Both the position numbers and the translations under genes were made by a program. Of a stretch of DNA of 64,000 nt, positions 8,803 through 18,268 are shown piece by piece (position 1 is the stretch's first letter; each line of letters opens with the position of its first letter). The notes beneath the pieces are model-generated. The model saw nothing but the letters and a program-made list of their open reading frames with translations, searched no databases and was not told the origin of the DNA. The DNA comes from Bacteroidales bacterium UBA6408 (lineage in GTDB: Bacteria > Bacteroidota > Bacteroidia > Bacteroidales > UBA932): NCBI GenBank assembly GCA_002439805.1, contig DJPQ01000002.1:3555-67554 (forward strand), written 5' to 3'.

Positions 8803-9555
8803 TCAGAATGACTGAGCGATTGCAATGAAGTCATCAGCCTTGAGTGCCGCGCCTCCGATGAGACCGCCGTCTATGTCAGGCTGAGCGAAAAGTTCCTTGG
8901 CGTTTGAAGGCTTGCAGCTTCCGCCGTAGAGAATGGTGATTTCCTCGGCAAGCTCTCCGAACTTCTCCGCGAGCACCTTGCGCACGCAGGCGTGAATTTC
9001 TTCGGCCTGTTCAGCGGTCGCGGTCTTGCCTGTTCCGATTGCCCAAACCGGCTCGTACGCGACGACGACCTTGGCCATCTCCTCCGGAGTGAGAGTGTAG
9101 AGCACGTTCTTCACCTGCTCGGTTACAACATCAAAATGCTTACCGGCTTCGCGCTGCTCAAGGTTCTCCCCGATGCAGAAGATAGGAGAAAGTCCTGCGG
9201 CAAGGGCAAGGTGTATCTTGTCAACAAGCTTCGCGTCTGTCTCGCCATAGTACTGACGGCGCTCGGAATGTCCGAGTATGGTGTATTCGCAGCCTACGGA
9301 AGTCAGCATATTAACAGCCACCTCCCCGGTGTAGGCTCCCTTCTCCTTGTCGGCGCAGTTCTGTGCTGAAAGGCCGACTGCGGTGCCCTTGACTACCTCA
9401 TAGACCGGTGCAAGGTGCACGAACGGAGGCGCGATAATCAGTTTCACGTCAGAAGGAACCTCAGCCGACTTTGCGGCCACTGCCTTTGCGAGCTCTACGC
9501 CCTCAGGAACTGTAGTGTTCATCTTCCAGTTGCCTGCAACGATGTGTTTTCTCAT
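8803..9555 (-). CDS. tpiA: triosephosphate isomerase
   Basis: This 250-residue TIM-barrel enzyme interconverts dihydroxyacetone phosphate and glyceraldehyde 3-phosphate. The catalytic residues are in place: Lys in NWKMN (about residue 11), His in ILGHSERR (about 96), and the catalytic Glu in AYEPVWAIGTGKTA (about 168), which also forms the flexible loop. The phosphate-binding ends ILYGGSCKP and GGLIGGAALK are present. It is the first gene of a two-gene unit with tkt and has a recognisable upstream promoter. Confidence 0.98.
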   Translation of the reverse strand: MRKHIVAGNWKMNTTVPEGVELAKAVAAKSAEVPSDVKLIIAPPFVHLAPVYEVVKGTAVGLSAQNCADKEKGAYTGEVAVNMLTSVGCEYTILGHSERRQYYGETDAKLVDKIHLALAAGLSPIFCIGENLEQREAGKHFDVVTEQVKNVLYTLTPEEMAKVVVAYEPVWAIGTGKTATAEQAEEIHACVRKVLAEKFGELAEEITILYGGSCKPSNAKELFAQPDIDGGLIGGAALKADDFIAIAQSF

Positions 9556-9625
9556 CTCAATGAATATTTAATTGTTATGTATTTCACAAACCGGCGCACG
9601 AAATCAGCGTGCCGCCAAAACCCTG

Positions 9626-9657
9626 CAAATTTACGAATCTGTTTTGAAAATATGAAA
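9626..9657 (-). promoter_or_regulatory. promoter of tpiA-tkt
   Basis: The minus strand has TAAATTTG (9626-9633), an exact TAnnTTTG, about 70 bases upstream of the tpiA start. A TTTC lies 20 bases further upstream as a weak -33. Confidence 0.5.
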
Positions 9658-9705
9658 GGTTCTCCCCGAAGAAACCTTCAAAAAGAGAAAATGCCGTGAT
9701 GCAGG

Positions 9706-9738
9706 TTGCGCAAAAGTAACGATTTTTTACTACATTTG
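9706..9738 (+). promoter_or_regulatory. promoter of tyrS
   Basis: TACATTTG (9731-9738) matches the -7 consensus exactly. A TTG at 9706-9708 is 22 bases upstream, slightly long. The start codon is 64 bases downstream. Confidence 0.5.
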
Positions 9739-9801
9739 CGGTTCGTGTCCGGAAAGGACGACTGTACATTTATTTAGTAGGAAAGGAAAACAAGTCATTC
9801 G

Positions 9802-11091
9802 ATGAAGAATTTTGTTGAGGAACTGAAATGGAGAGGCATGATTCAGGACATCATGCCGGGAACTGAGGAAAAACTTATGGAAGGGCCTACGGCAGCGTAT
9901 GTCGGAATCGACCCGACGGCTGATTCTCTGCACATCGGGCACATGGTCAGCATCATGATTCTCAAGCATTTCCAGAACTGCGGGCACAAGCCCTTCGCGC
10001 TCGTAGGAGGCGCCACGGGAATGATAGGCGACCCTTCGATGAAGTCCCAGGAGCGCAACCTTCTCGACGAGAAGACCCTCGCGCACAACGTGGCCTGCAT
10101 AAAGAGGCAGCTGTCCCGCTTCCTTGACTTTGATTCCGGGGCGGAGAACTGCGCCGAGCTCGTGAACAACTACGACTGGATGAAGGGATGGAGCTTCCTC
10201 GACTTCACCCGTGACATCGGAAAGCATATCACCGTGAACTACATGATGGCAAAGGACAGCGTGAAGAAGAGGCTCTCAAGCGAGTCCCGCGAGGGAATGT
10301 CCTTCACCGAGTTCACCTACCAGCTGCTTCAGGGCTACGACTTCCTCTACCTCTACGAGCACAAGGGCTGCACGCTCCAGATGGGCGGCGCCGACCAGTG
10401 GGGCAACATCACCACCGGTTCGGAACTCATCCGCCGTATGCTCGGCAAGGAGGCCTACGCGCTCACCTGCCCTCTCATCACCAAGGCCGACGGAGGCAAG
10501 TTCGGAAAGACGGAGAAAGGCAACATCTGGCTCGACCCGGAGCGCACCTCGCCTTACCAGTTCTACCAGTTCTGGCTCAACGTGAGCGACGAGGACGCGG
10601 CAAAATATATAAAGATTTTCACCATGCTTGACAAGGAAACCATCGACGCCGCTATTGCCGCGCACGCGGAGAATCCGGGAGCGCGTTCGCTCCAGAAGCT
10701 GCTCGCGAAGGAAGTCACGGTCATGGTTCACGGGGAGAAGGAATATGAGAACGCCGTCGCCGCGTCCGGCATTCTCTTCGGCAACGCCACCTCCGACCAG
10801 CTGAAGGCCCTCGACGAGAAGACTTTCCTTCAGGTCTTCGACGGGGTGCAGACATTCGCCGTGTCCCCGGACAGGCTCCCGTGCAACATCATAGACCTCC
10901 TCTCAGTGGAGACCGCATTCTTCCCGTCAAAGGGCGAATGCCGCAAGATGATTCAGGGCAACGGGGTCAGCATCAACAAGGAAAAGGTCAGCGACATCAA
11001 CGCGCAGATAGGCTTTGAGTCAGTGCTTGACGGCAAGTACATCCTCGCCCAGAAAGGCAAGAAGAACTACTGCATCATCCGGGTGGAATAG
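9802..11091 (+). CDS. tyrS: tyrosine--tRNA ligase
   Basis: This is a 429-residue class I aminoacyl-tRNA synthetase charging tRNA-Tyr. The HIGH motif is in [11 protein letters not shown] near residue 44, and the KMSKS-equivalent is KFGKT near residue 233, as in bacterial TyrRS. The tyrosine-binding [12 protein letters not shown] stretch is intact. The C-terminus holds an S4 RNA-binding domain ([21 protein letters not shown]). Length is typical. It is monocistronic, with its own promoter and a strong terminator directly after it. Confidence 0.98.
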   Translation: MKNFVEELKWRGMIQDIMPGTEEKLMEGPTAAYVGIDPTADSLHIGHMVSIMILKHFQNCGHKPFALVGGATGMIGDPSMKSQERNLLDEKTLAHNVACIKRQLSRFLDFDSGAENCAELVNNYDWMKGWSFLDFTRDIGKHITVNYMMAKDSVKKRLSSESREGMSFTEFTYQLLQGYDFLYLYEHKGCTLQMGGADQWGNITTGSELIRRMLGKEAYALTCPLITKADGGKFGKTEKGNIWLDPERTSPYQFYQFWLNVSDEDAAKYIKIFTMLDKETIDAAIAAHAENPGARSLQKLLAKEVTVMVHGEKEYENAVAASGILFGNATSDQLKALDEKTFLQVFDGVQTFAVSPDRLPCNIIDLLSVETAFFPSKGECRKMIQGNGVSINKEKVSDINAQIGFESVLDGKYILAQKGKKNYCIIRVE

Positions 11092-11120
11092 ACGGCACAC
11101 TTCTCCGACCTGACATTGAA

Positions 11121-11156
11121 AATGCCTCCGAGACATGAGTTTCGGAGGCATTTTTG
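11121..11156 (+). terminator. terminator of tyrS
   Basis: Arms AATGCCTCCGA (11121-11131) and TCGGAGGCATT (11142-11152) form an 11-bp perfect stem followed by a T-run. Confidence 0.9.
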
Positions 11157-11185
11157 GAAAAATGAATAATTTGTTCCGCCCGAAG

Positions 11186-11215
11186 TTGCACCTTAATCAA
11201 AAAAGCATATATTTG
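11186..11215 (+). promoter_or_regulatory. promoter of the AAA-ATPase/nuclease-like gene
   Basis: TTG (11186-11188), 19 bases, then TATATTTG (11208-11215): an ideal Bacteroidota promoter, ending 18 bases before the start codon. Confidence 0.65.
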
Positions 11216-11233
11216 CAGGCGGAATAAAAATTT

Positions 11234-12784
11234 ATGGAGATGCTGTACCCGATTGGAATTCAGAATTTCGAAGACATACGTGAGGGGAAGTTTGTCTATG
11301 TGGACAAGACAAGACTTGTCTTCAATCTCGCCACCGTCGGCAAATGCTACTTTCTCAGCCGGCCGCGCAGATTCGGCAAGAGCCTTCTTGTTTCGACGAT
11401 GGAGTCCTATTTCCTCGGGAAAAAAGAACTGTTCGAGGGTCTTGAGATTTCGCGGCTTGAGAAAGACTGGACGGAATATCCTGTGCTGCATCTGGATTTC
11501 ACGGGCAGCAAATATCTTCAGAAAGACGACCTGGACGTCACGTTAGACCAACACCTCAGCAATTGGGAGAAGCGATATGAGATTCTTCCGAGATACGACA
11601 ATCTCACGGCGAGGTTTAAGGATATCATCGATGCCACGAATGAAAAGACTGGGAAGCAAGTCGTCATTCTCATAGACGAATACGATAAGCCAATCGTTGA
11701 CAATCTAGGCAATGACGAACTGGCAGACTACTACAAGAGCGTGCTTCAGGGATTCTACAGCGTGATGAAGGCAAAGGACGGATTCATACGCTTCGGATTC
11801 ATCACCGGAGTCTCAAAGATTGGCAAAATGAGCGTATTCAGCGGCATCAACAACCTGAAAGACATCTCGATGATGCCGGAATATGCAGACATCTGCGGAA
11901 TAACGGAACATGAGCTTGTGGCATATTTTGATGCCGGCATTCAGGAAATGGCGGACGCGAACGGACTGTCGAAGCAGGAGTGCTACGACAAGCTGAGAAA
12001 GATGTATGACGGCTATCATTTCTGTCAGAATGCCATCGGGACATACAACCCGTTCAGCCTGCTTAACGCACTGATGGACAAAGATTTCAATGCATACTGG
12101 TTTGAGACGGGCACGCCGACGCTTCTCGTAAATGTCGCGAAGCGGACGGAGTTCGACATTACGACACTCTCCGACAATGTCGTAGTGCCCGCATCGGCTC
12201 TGAACGGAAATCTGGACATCGTCAACAATCCCGTCCCGCTGTTCTATCAGACCGGTTACCTTACAATCAAGGACTATGACAAAGAGTACAGGGAATACCG
12301 CCTCGGTTTCCCTAATGAGGAGGTCAAGGACGGCTTCCTCAACTTCATCTACAGCTACTATGTTCCTGTGAATCCGGCAAACGGCAACACGAGGATTTCA
12401 ACGCTCTCCCGTTCTCTGAAAGCCGGGAAGCCGGAGGAGTTTATGAAAGCCCTGTCCTCACTTTTTGCCGACACCACCTATCAGATTCAGGGAGACGCGG
12501 AGAAGGATTTCCAATATGCGATGTACATCATTCTGGAACTCCTCGGCGAGCATGTGGAGGCGGAGCGGCACACAAGCGACGGCCGCATCGACCTGCTCAT
12601 CAGGACGAAGGAGTTTATCTACATCATTGAAATCAAGACTGACAAATCCGCCGCTGAGGCACTCGCTCAGATTGACGACAAGGGCTATGCGCGCCCTTTC
12701 GCCGACGACCCGAGAAAGATTTTCAGAATCGGGGTGAACTTCTCCACTGCAAAGCGCTGCATTGATGACTGGAAAATCGCCTAA
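11234..12784 (+). CDS. AAA-ATPase-like / PD-(D/E)XK nuclease-like protein
   Basis: This 516-residue protein belongs to the large Bacteroidota family combining an N-terminal AAA-ATPase-like domain with a C-terminal PD-(D/E)XK nuclease-like domain (formerly DUF1703). The N-terminus reads YPIGIQNFEDIREG, then a P-loop-like SRPRRFGKSLL near residue 45 and a Walker-B-like IDEYDKPI. The C-terminus has DGRIDLLI followed by IIEIKTDK, matching the D...ExK nuclease signature. Members occur in many copies per genome and behave like mobile or selfish genes, but their function is unknown. It is transcribed alone from its own promoter. Confidence 0.8.
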   Translation: MEMLYPIGIQNFEDIREGKFVYVDKTRLVFNLATVGKCYFLSRPRRFGKSLLVSTMESYFLGKKELFEGLEISRLEKDWTEYPVLHLDFTGSKYLQKDDLDVTLDQHLSNWEKRYEILPRYDNLTARFKDIIDATNEKTGKQVVILIDEYDKPIVDNLGNDELADYYKSVLQGFYSVMKAKDGFIRFGFITGVSKIGKMSVFSGINNLKDISMMPEYADICGITEHELVAYFDAGIQEMADANGLSKQECYDKLRKMYDGYHFCQNAIGTYNPFSLLNALMDKDFNAYWFETGTPTLLVNVAKRTEFDITTLSDNVVVPASALNGNLDIVNNPVPLFYQTGYLTIKDYDKEYREYRLGFPNEEVKDGFLNFIYSYYVPVNPANGNTRISTLSRSLKAGKPEEFMKALSSLFADTTYQIQGDAEKDFQYAMYIILELLGEHVEAERHTSDGRIDLLIRTKEFIYIIEIKTDKSAAEALAQIDDKGYARPFADDPRKIFRIGVNFSTAKRCIDDWKIA

Positions 12785-12804
12785 AAACGCCCGAAATGCT
12801 AAAA

Positions 12805-13812
12805 CTACGCTTCGCCGGTGAGAATGTTGAGCTGGCCGGGGAGGCGGGTTACTGTGATGGGGGTGCTGCAGATGACCTCCCCATCGACTTCGACAAGTGC
12901 TCCCGGAGGTTCAAGCGGCTCTATGCGCAGAGACGAGCAGCGGACGGAGGTAAGCTCCGGGTTGGACGATAGAAACTTGCCGGAAAAGAGGGTCGGGACG
13001 GCGCGGATGATTTTGAAAAGAGGGAGAACCGGGATGACCGTGACGTCGAGCAGGCCGTCGTCCATGACGGCGTCGGGGACCTGCATCATCCCGCCGCCGG
13101 AATATTTCCCGACTCCCATGGCAATCGAAAGCGAGTCGCCCTCAAAGACGGGCTTTCCGTCGGCGACCACGCGGCAGCGGAAGGGCTTACAGTGCAGTAC
13201 ATTGGAAATCAAGACTTTGAGATACAGAATCTTTCCGCTCTTGCCGGAGTTCTTCTCGAAATTCACCCTATGACAGACATTCGCGTCAAAACCGACTCCA
13301 CCGATGTTCGCCATATAGGAAACGACGTCAGTCGATGTCTCGTCGTCGCGTCCGGCTATTCGGAAGACATCCTGCTTTCCGAAATACTCCTTCTTGAGCA
13401 GCATAGCCAGCGCCGCGAAGTCCCTCGGAACTCCGAGCGCACGAATCCAGTCGTTGCCGGAGCCTACCGGAATCACCGCGAGCGTGAAGTCCGAAAGCGA
13501 CGGCGCAGGTTTCCCCGGCTCAAAAGTCTCGGCAACCTCGGACATCCCGATGAAGCGGACTATGCCCTCAAGAACCTCATGCACGGTGCCGTCCCCACCG
13601 ACGGCAAGAAAGCGTCTATAGCCCGCCTCGCAGGCCTTGACGGTGATTTCCACCGCCGCTCCCCTGCTCCATGTCGTCCGGTATTCATACTCCACGCGGT
13701 TTTCCTTAAGGATAGCTTCAGCCTTAGGCCATGCCGTCATAGTCTTCCCGGAGCCCGCATTCGGGTTCACGACCGCATACCATATCTTGTCCACATTGTC
13801 CTGAGATGCCAT
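12805..13812 (-). CDS. diacylglycerol/lipid kinase family protein
   Basis: This 335-residue member of the DAGK-catalytic family (YegS/BmrU-like) phosphorylates lipid diacylglycerol or a related lipid at the membrane. Motifs are VVNPNAGSGKT at the N-terminus, the nucleotide-binding FLAVGGDGTVHEVLEG, and IPVGSGNDWIRALG. The start at 13812 (MASQDNVDKIW) was chosen. The frame stays open upstream to 14022, but that extension runs through a promoter-like AT-rich spacer and overlaps parA, so it is probably not coding. Confidence 0.85.
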   Translation of the reverse strand: MASQDNVDKIWYAVVNPNAGSGKTMTAWPKAEAILKENRVEYEYRTTWSRGAAVEITVKACEAGYRRFLAVGGDGTVHEVLEGIVRFIGMSEVAETFEPGKPAPSLSDFTLAVIPVGSGNDWIRALGVPRDFAALAMLLKKEYFGKQDVFRIAGRDDETSTDVVSYMANIGGVGFDANVCHRVNFEKNSGKSGKILYLKVLISNVLHCKPFRCRVVADGKPVFEGDSLSIAMGVGKYSGGGMMQVPDAVMDDGLLDVTVIPVLPLFKIIRAVPTLFSGKFLSSNPELTSVRCSSLRIEPLEPPGALVEVDGEVICSTPITVTRLPGQLNILTGEA

Positions 13813-13865
13813 ATTCCGTGTTCTCGCTCCGGCGACAAAAAATTTCGCAGGCGCATTTGAGCCGA

Positions 13866-13873
13866 CAAAAATA
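13866..13873 (-). promoter_or_regulatory. -7 box of the lipid kinase gene
   Basis: The minus strand reads TATTTTTG, an exact TAnnTTTG, 53 bases upstream of the chosen start. This supports 13812 as the start. Confidence 0.5.
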
Positions 13874-13911
13874 GTAAATAAAAAATAAATTGCTTCAGAA
13901 TCGTCTTTTAT

Positions 13912-13943
13912 TTTCGGATATAGATTTCTTTTTCGTAATTTTG
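13912..13943 (+). promoter_or_regulatory. promoter of the parA cluster
   Basis: TTTC (13912-13915), 20 bases, then TAATTTTG (13936-13943), about 60 bases upstream of the parA ATG. Confidence 0.55.
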
Positions 13944-14002
13944 CAGAATGTGCGCGTTCCTGACCGACGTCGGAAAAGGTCCGCGCATAGGGATAAATTT
14001 TT

Positions 14003-14785
14003 ATGGGAAAAGTCATAGCCATAGCGAATCAGAAGGGCGGCGTGGGCAAGACCACGACCGCCATCAACCTTGCGGCCTCTCTCGCCGTACTTGAGAAGAA
14101 TGTCCTCATCATCGACGCCGACCCGCAGGCGAACACAACCTCCGGGCTCAACTTTTCTCCCGAAAACGAGGAGAAGAGGACGCTCTATGAACTCATGATT
14201 GGAGAGCGCTCTGTGGAGGACGTGCTGATACAGACGGAGATAGCGAGGCTTCAGATGATTCCGTCGAACATCAACCTCGTCGGAGCGGAAATCGAGATGC
14301 TCGGAACGGACGAGAGGGAATCCATTCTCAAGAAAGCCCTCGCGCCGGTGCGGGACGACTACGACTACATAATCATAGACTGCTCACCTTCCCTCGGCCT
14401 TATTACCGTGAACTGCCTCACTGCGGCCGACTCGGTGATGATTCCGGTGCAGCCGGAGTTCTTCGCGCTTGAGGGGCTCGGCAAGCTGCTTCAGACGATA
14501 CGGCTAGTGCAGGGCGGGGTGAATCCGTCGCTGACCATCGAAGGCTTCGTCGTGACAATGTACGACGGCAGGACAAAGGTTCACAACCAGGTGGTTCAGG
14601 AACTCAAGGAGCATTTCAAGGATATGGTGTTCAACACCATAATACAGAGAAACATACGTCTCAGCGAGGCTCCGTCGCACGGCAAGCCGATCATCCTTTA
14701 CGACGTGATTTGCAACGGCACGACGAACTACCTCAACCTCGCGAAGGAGGTTCTTGAACGCAACGGAGACACGATGAATAAATAG
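14003..14785 (+). CDS. parA: ParA/Soj chromosome-partitioning ATPase
   Basis: This 260-residue ParA ATPase has a deviant Walker A KGGVGKTTTA (residues 11-20, with the extra lysine typical of the family), the sensor IDADPQANTT, and Walker B YIIIDCSPSLG. It binds DNA non-specifically in the ATP form and moves ParB-parS complexes during chromosome segregation. It is the first gene of a cluster with parB, DUF5683 and mltD, an order conserved in Bacteroidales. The parB ATG follows 57 bases downstream. Confidence 0.97.
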   Translation: MGKVIAIANQKGGVGKTTTAINLAASLAVLEKNVLIIDADPQANTTSGLNFSPENEEKRTLYELMIGERSVEDVLIQTEIARLQMIPSNINLVGAEIEMLGTDERESILKKALAPVRDDYDYIIIDCSPSLGLITVNCLTAADSVMIPVQPEFFALEGLGKLLQTIRLVQGGVNPSLTIEGFVVTMYDGRTKVHNQVVQELKEHFKDMVFNTIIQRNIRLSEAPSHGKPIILYDVICNGTTNYLNLAKEVLERNGDTMNK

Positions 14786-14842
14786 GTGGGCCCGGTGAAA
14801 GAACTTACGAACGCATAAATTTGAATTACAACTGATTATAAT

Positions 14843-15793
14843 ATGGCATCTAAAACGCAGAGAGGATTGGGCAAGGGACTCGGGGCGCTGCTCGGGGAGG
14901 CGACGGATCTGGAAAACATCCGCAAGCCGGTCGGATATGTCAACAAGGTCGTCGTGAGCACCGAAACGGCCGAACAGCCGCGCAGTTCGGCGGACATACT
15001 CATGATTCCGATTGACATGATTGAGCCCAACCCGTTCCAGCCGCGTATGACCTTCGATCAGGAGGCGCTTACCGAACTGGCGGAGTCCATCAGGACACTC
15101 GGCCTCATCCAGCCAATCACGGTGAGGAAGAAGTCTGCGGACAAATACCAGATTATCAGCGGAGAACGCCGTTTCAGGGCGTGCAGGCTCGCGGGGATGG
15201 AGATTATTCCGGCCTACATCCGCAACGCGGACGACCAGGGTATGCTGGAGATGGCCATCGTGGAGAATATCCAGAGGGAGAACCTCGACCCGATAGAGGT
15301 GGCGATGAGCTACCAGAGGCTGATTGACGAATGTAACCTCACACAGGAACAGATGGCCATGAGAGTCGGCAAGAAGAGGGCTTCCGTGACGAACTACCTC
15401 CGTCTGCTCAAGCTGCCGGCAAAGGTGCAGCACGACCTCAAGGTAGGGCAGGTCAGCGTGGGGCACGCCAAGGTTCTTCTCGGAGTGGAAGACCCTGATG
15501 TTCAGGAAGTTCTCTGCGACCTCGTCGTAAAGGATGGACTTTCTGTGCGCCAGTTGGAGGAGAAGATTCACCGTCTCGCCAAGGAAGCGGAGAAAGGCGG
15601 AGAAGAAAAAGGGCAGGAAGCGCAGGAGCTGCCGGACGAATATTTCAAGGTTCTTGAAGTCTTCGGGAAGTATTTCGACAACAGCATAAGCCTGAAGCGT
15701 TCAGGCGCGGGCAAAGGCACGATCACGATTCATTTCTCGTCGGACGATGAGGTGAAGAAGTTCATCGACGCCCTCGAGAAGTCAAATCTTTAA
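14843..15793 (+). CDS. parB: ParB/Spo0J partition protein
   Basis: This 316-residue protein has the ParB N-terminal CTPase domain with the box ISGERRFRACRLAG and the conserved PNPFQPR motif near residue 60. A helix-turn-helix segment (LTQEQMAMRVGKKRASVTNY) recognises parS, and the C-terminus dimerises. ParB loads at parS and slides as a clamp; ParA is its partner. I found no canonical parS palindrome in this window. Confidence 0.97.
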   Translation: MASKTQRGLGKGLGALLGEATDLENIRKPVGYVNKVVVSTETAEQPRSSADILMIPIDMIEPNPFQPRMTFDQEALTELAESIRTLGLIQPITVRKKSADKYQIISGERRFRACRLAGMEIIPAYIRNADDQGMLEMAIVENIQRENLDPIEVAMSYQRLIDECNLTQEQMAMRVGKKRASVTNYLRLLKLPAKVQHDLKVGQVSVGHAKVLLGVEDPDVQEVLCDLVVKDGLSVRQLEEKIHRLAKEAEKGGEEKGQEAQELPDEYFKVLEVFGKYFDNSISLKRSGAGKGTITIHFSSDDEVKKFIDALEKSNL

Positions 15794-15802
15794 CGGTTGG
15801 GA

Positions 15803-16729
15803 ATGGGACGGCTTCGTGTTTTCATAGCGGTTCTTCTGACAGGTCTTTGCCTTGGCGGCGTCAATGCGCGCGCCCAGTTCAAGGATCAGGCCTTTCAGCA
15901 GAATTACAATGACACCACGATGACGGAGAAGTCTGACACAACGGACAAACTGTTTTCGTTCAAGGAACTGTTCCAGGGTCTCGGACACAAGAAGGAAATC
16001 AAAATCGGGACTGTATTCGGCGGCTCGGTCATCCTTCCGGGAAGCGGACAGATTTACAACCGCGACTATTGGAAACTGCCCGTAGTCTATGGCGGAATCG
16101 CGGCCTGCGCCGGTGTGGGAGGCTACTACACAAGCCAATACAAGAAATCCGTCGCGGCAGGGACTCCGAACGAGTCCTACAGGACTACCGCCACATGGCT
16201 CTATGTCGGAGCCGGTCTGGTCTATTGGGGTTCTCTGCTCGATGCGGCGGCGTTCTACCCCTCGGACGGGAAGCCGAACCCGGGACGCGCCGCAATATAT
16301 TCTGCACTGCTGCCCGGACTCGGGCAGGCCTATAACGGAGAGTACTGGAAGATTCCCATCTATTACACGGGGCTTCTCACGGCGGGCTATTTCGTATGGA
16401 ACAACAACCTCAACTACAACAGGTTCAGGAACATATACAAGGAGGCGACCAGCACGGAGACCACCTACACCGGGCCGATTACCGCAGAACAGGCTAAGTA
16501 CTACCGGGACTCCTACCGGCGGCTGAGGGACTACTCCATCGTCGCGACGGCTCTCGTCTATGTGCTCCAGATAATCGATGCGAATGTGTTCGCGTTCATG
16601 TACGACTTCGAGGTGAGCGACGACATAACCATGAGCGTCGAGCCGGCGGTTCTCGCCCCGGACAACGCCTATGCAATGCGGACGCCGACAAACGGTGCCG
16701 TCGGGATGAGGGTCGGATTCAGATTTTAA
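15803..16729 (+). CDS. DUF5683 family membrane-associated protein
   Basis: This 308-residue protein has a signal-peptide-like start (MGRLRVFIAVLLTGLCLGG, then a cut near ARAQ). The rest has repeated short hydrophobic hairpins: GSVILPGSGQIYNRDYWKLP and a second similar unit LLPGLGQAYNGEYWKIP. This internally repeated glycine-rich unit is characteristic of DUF5683 proteins in the par cluster of Bacteroidetes. Function is unknown; the neighbours suggest envelope or cell-cycle work. An upstream TTG at 15797 is possible, but the ATG at 15803 gives a clean signal peptide. Confidence 0.8.
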   Translation: MGRLRVFIAVLLTGLCLGGVNARAQFKDQAFQQNYNDTTMTEKSDTTDKLFSFKELFQGLGHKKEIKIGTVFGGSVILPGSGQIYNRDYWKLPVVYGGIAACAGVGGYYTSQYKKSVAAGTPNESYRTTATWLYVGAGLVYWGSLLDAAAFYPSDGKPNPGRAAIYSALLPGLGQAYNGEYWKIPIYYTGLLTAGYFVWNNNLNYNRFRNIYKEATSTETTYTGPITAEQAKYYRDSYRRLRDYSIVATALVYVLQIIDANVFAFMYDFEVSDDITMSVEPAVLAPDNAYAMRTPTNGAVGMRVGFRF

Positions 16730-16748
16730 TCGCCTCGGCCGAGGCATA

Positions 16749-16757
16749 TTTTTTTTT
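16749..16757 (+). repeat. nine-T tract in the mltD leader
   Basis: Nine consecutive T lie 22 bases before the mltD start, after a GC palindrome CCTCGGCCGAGG (16733-16744) and between two copies of GAGGCATATTTT. It could be a weak terminator/attenuator or a slippage-prone tract. Confidence 0.35.
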
Positions 16758-16778
16758 GAGGCATATTTTAGAGTACAG

Positions 16779-18110
16779 ATGAGAAAGGGATATATTTTTA
16801 TGGCTGCGGCGACGGCCGCAGTGCTTTCTTTCGGAAATGAGGCCCGCGCCCAGTACTTCGACACGGACGAGATTGTTGAAGAGGCCGGCGACGTACAGCC
16901 GGCGGACAGCATCATATCCAAGGAAGACAGCATCGAGAATGTCTTCCGCGCTGACAGCATTCAGGGGCAGCACACGCTCGACAGTCTCCTGCTCGCTTTT
17001 TATGGGAAGAACCGGCAGCTGGAATTTGCCGCGCTGAACGATCTGGACACTGCGGCCGTGCGATACACATCTCAGGTTCCCGATTCGGTGTTCGTCCGCA
17101 GACTCAGCGACATCCAGTCATTCATCCCGCTGTCCTACAACGACATAGTCAAGAACTACATAATCCTCTATTCTGAAAGGATGCCGCAGCAGATGGGAAG
17201 GGTCATCGGTTTGGGCAACTACTATTTTCCTATCTTTCAGGAGACATTCAACCACTACGACATCCCGGAGGAACTCCGTGCGATGGCCGTAATCGAGTCG
17301 CTGCTCAAGTATGACGCGATGTCGCGGGTCGGGGCGCGCGGAATGTGGCAGTTCATGTACTACACTGCCAAGAAATACGGTCTGGTCATCAACTCCTTTG
17401 TCGATGAGCGCCTCGACCCCGTGAAGGCCGTTGACGCTGCGGCGCGATACCTCAAGGACTCATACGAGATTTTCGGGGACTGGTCACTCGCAATCGCGTC
17501 CTACAACTGCGGCCCGGGAAACGTGAACAAGGCGATCAAACGTTCAGGCAAAAGGGATTTCTGGGACATCTACCACTACCTCCCGCGCGAGACAAGGGGA
17601 TATGTGCCGGCGTTCACCGGTGCTCTCTATGCGCTCACCTACTATAAGGAATGCGGAATCACTCCGGAGGAAGTTAATATGCCGACGCAGATCGACACCT
17701 TCCACGTAAACAGGATGCTGCACTTCAAGCAGGTGAGCGAGCTTACAGGGGTTCCCATGGATGTGCTGAAGGTTCTGAATCCGCAATACACCCACGAAAT
17801 CATCCCCGGGAGCGCCGCCCGGACATGGATTCTGCGCCTGCCGGCCGACTACACGGGCAGTTTTATAGCCGTAGAGGGCAATGTTCACCTTCACAAGGCC
17901 GACACGCTGCTGAATCCGGTGACAATCAAGAAGATAAAGGACGGAGGAGACGGTCAGAGAATCGCCTATAAGGTCAAGAAGGGCGACTATCTCGGAAAGA
18001 TTGCGTCCAAGTACCATTGTTCTGTGAGGCAGATTCAGAAATGGAATCACCTGAAGGGAACAAACATCCGTGAGGGACAGACCCTGTATATATATCGCGG
18101 CGGGAGATAA
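16779..18110 (+). CDS. mltD: membrane-bound lytic murein transglycosylase, MltD type
   Basis: This 443-residue exported enzyme cleaves the glycan strands of peptidoglycan. It has an N-terminal signal peptide ending near EARAQ and a lysozyme-like SLT domain with the catalytic Glu in AVIESLLKYDAMS (about residue 172) followed by VGARGMWQFM and ASYNCGPGNVNKA. A degenerate LysM-like unit and one clear C-terminal LysM (AYKVKKGDYLGKIASKYHC) bind the wall. It is the last gene of the par cluster. In many Bacteroidales relA follows; here it does not. Confidence 0.93.
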   Translation: MRKGYIFMAAATAAVLSFGNEARAQYFDTDEIVEEAGDVQPADSIISKEDSIENVFRADSIQGQHTLDSLLLAFYGKNRQLEFAALNDLDTAAVRYTSQVPDSVFVRRLSDIQSFIPLSYNDIVKNYIILYSERMPQQMGRVIGLGNYYFPIFQETFNHYDIPEELRAMAVIESLLKYDAMSRVGARGMWQFMYYTAKKYGLVINSFVDERLDPVKAVDAAARYLKDSYEIFGDWSLAIASYNCGPGNVNKAIKRSGKRDFWDIYHYLPRETRGYVPAFTGALYALTYYKECGITPEEVNMPTQIDTFHVNRMLHFKQVSELTGVPMDVLKVLNPQYTHEIIPGSAARTWILRLPADYTGSFIAVEGNVHLHKADTLLNPVTIKKIKDGGDGQRIAYKVKKGDYLGKIASKYHCSVRQIQKWNHLKGTNIREGQTLYIYRGGR

Positions 18111-18115
18111 CCCGC

Positions 18116-18147
18116 CACGACTTCCCCTATGATTAGGGGAAGTCGTG
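18116..18147. repeat. 14-bp perfect hairpin after mltD
   Basis: Arms 18116-18129 and 18134-18147 pair perfectly around a TGAT loop. There is no T-run, so it is either an mRNA-protecting hairpin or a repeat, not a classical terminator. Confidence 0.6.
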
Positions 18148-18195
18148 CTCCGTGCGCACCACCACACAATGCCCTCGCTTCGCTGTTCTCCGCAC

Positions 18196-18213
18196 GGCGC
18201 TCAAGCGCCTTTT
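18196..18213 (+). terminator. weak terminator of the par-mltD cluster
   Basis: GGCGCT/AGCGCC stem (18196-18209) followed by TTTT. Confidence 0.4.
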
Positions 18214-18268
18214 CCCCTCAGATATATCATCCATAGAAGGCTTCCCGACCTCTCGAAACGCATCACCT

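Noticed and set aside
12805..14022. Long start of the lipid kinase at 14022
   Set aside because: The extra 70 residues cover both promoters and overlap parA; the family begins at VVNPNAGSGKT.
14504..15571. 355-codon frame antisense to parA-parB
   Set aside because: Composition is that of a shadow of the par genes, and it crosses the parA-parB gap without any start signal.
15782..16960. 392-codon frame antisense to DUF5683 and mltD
   Set aside because: Arg/Val-rich shadow sequence without any domain; the plus-strand genes have signal peptides and known folds.
14003..18110. parS site near parAB
   Set aside because: I looked for the 16-bp TGTTTCACGTGAAACA-type palindrome and saw no convincing match in this window.
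18116..18147. Classical terminator for mltD
   Set aside because: The perfect stem has no T-run after it; the weaker hairpin at 18196 has one.
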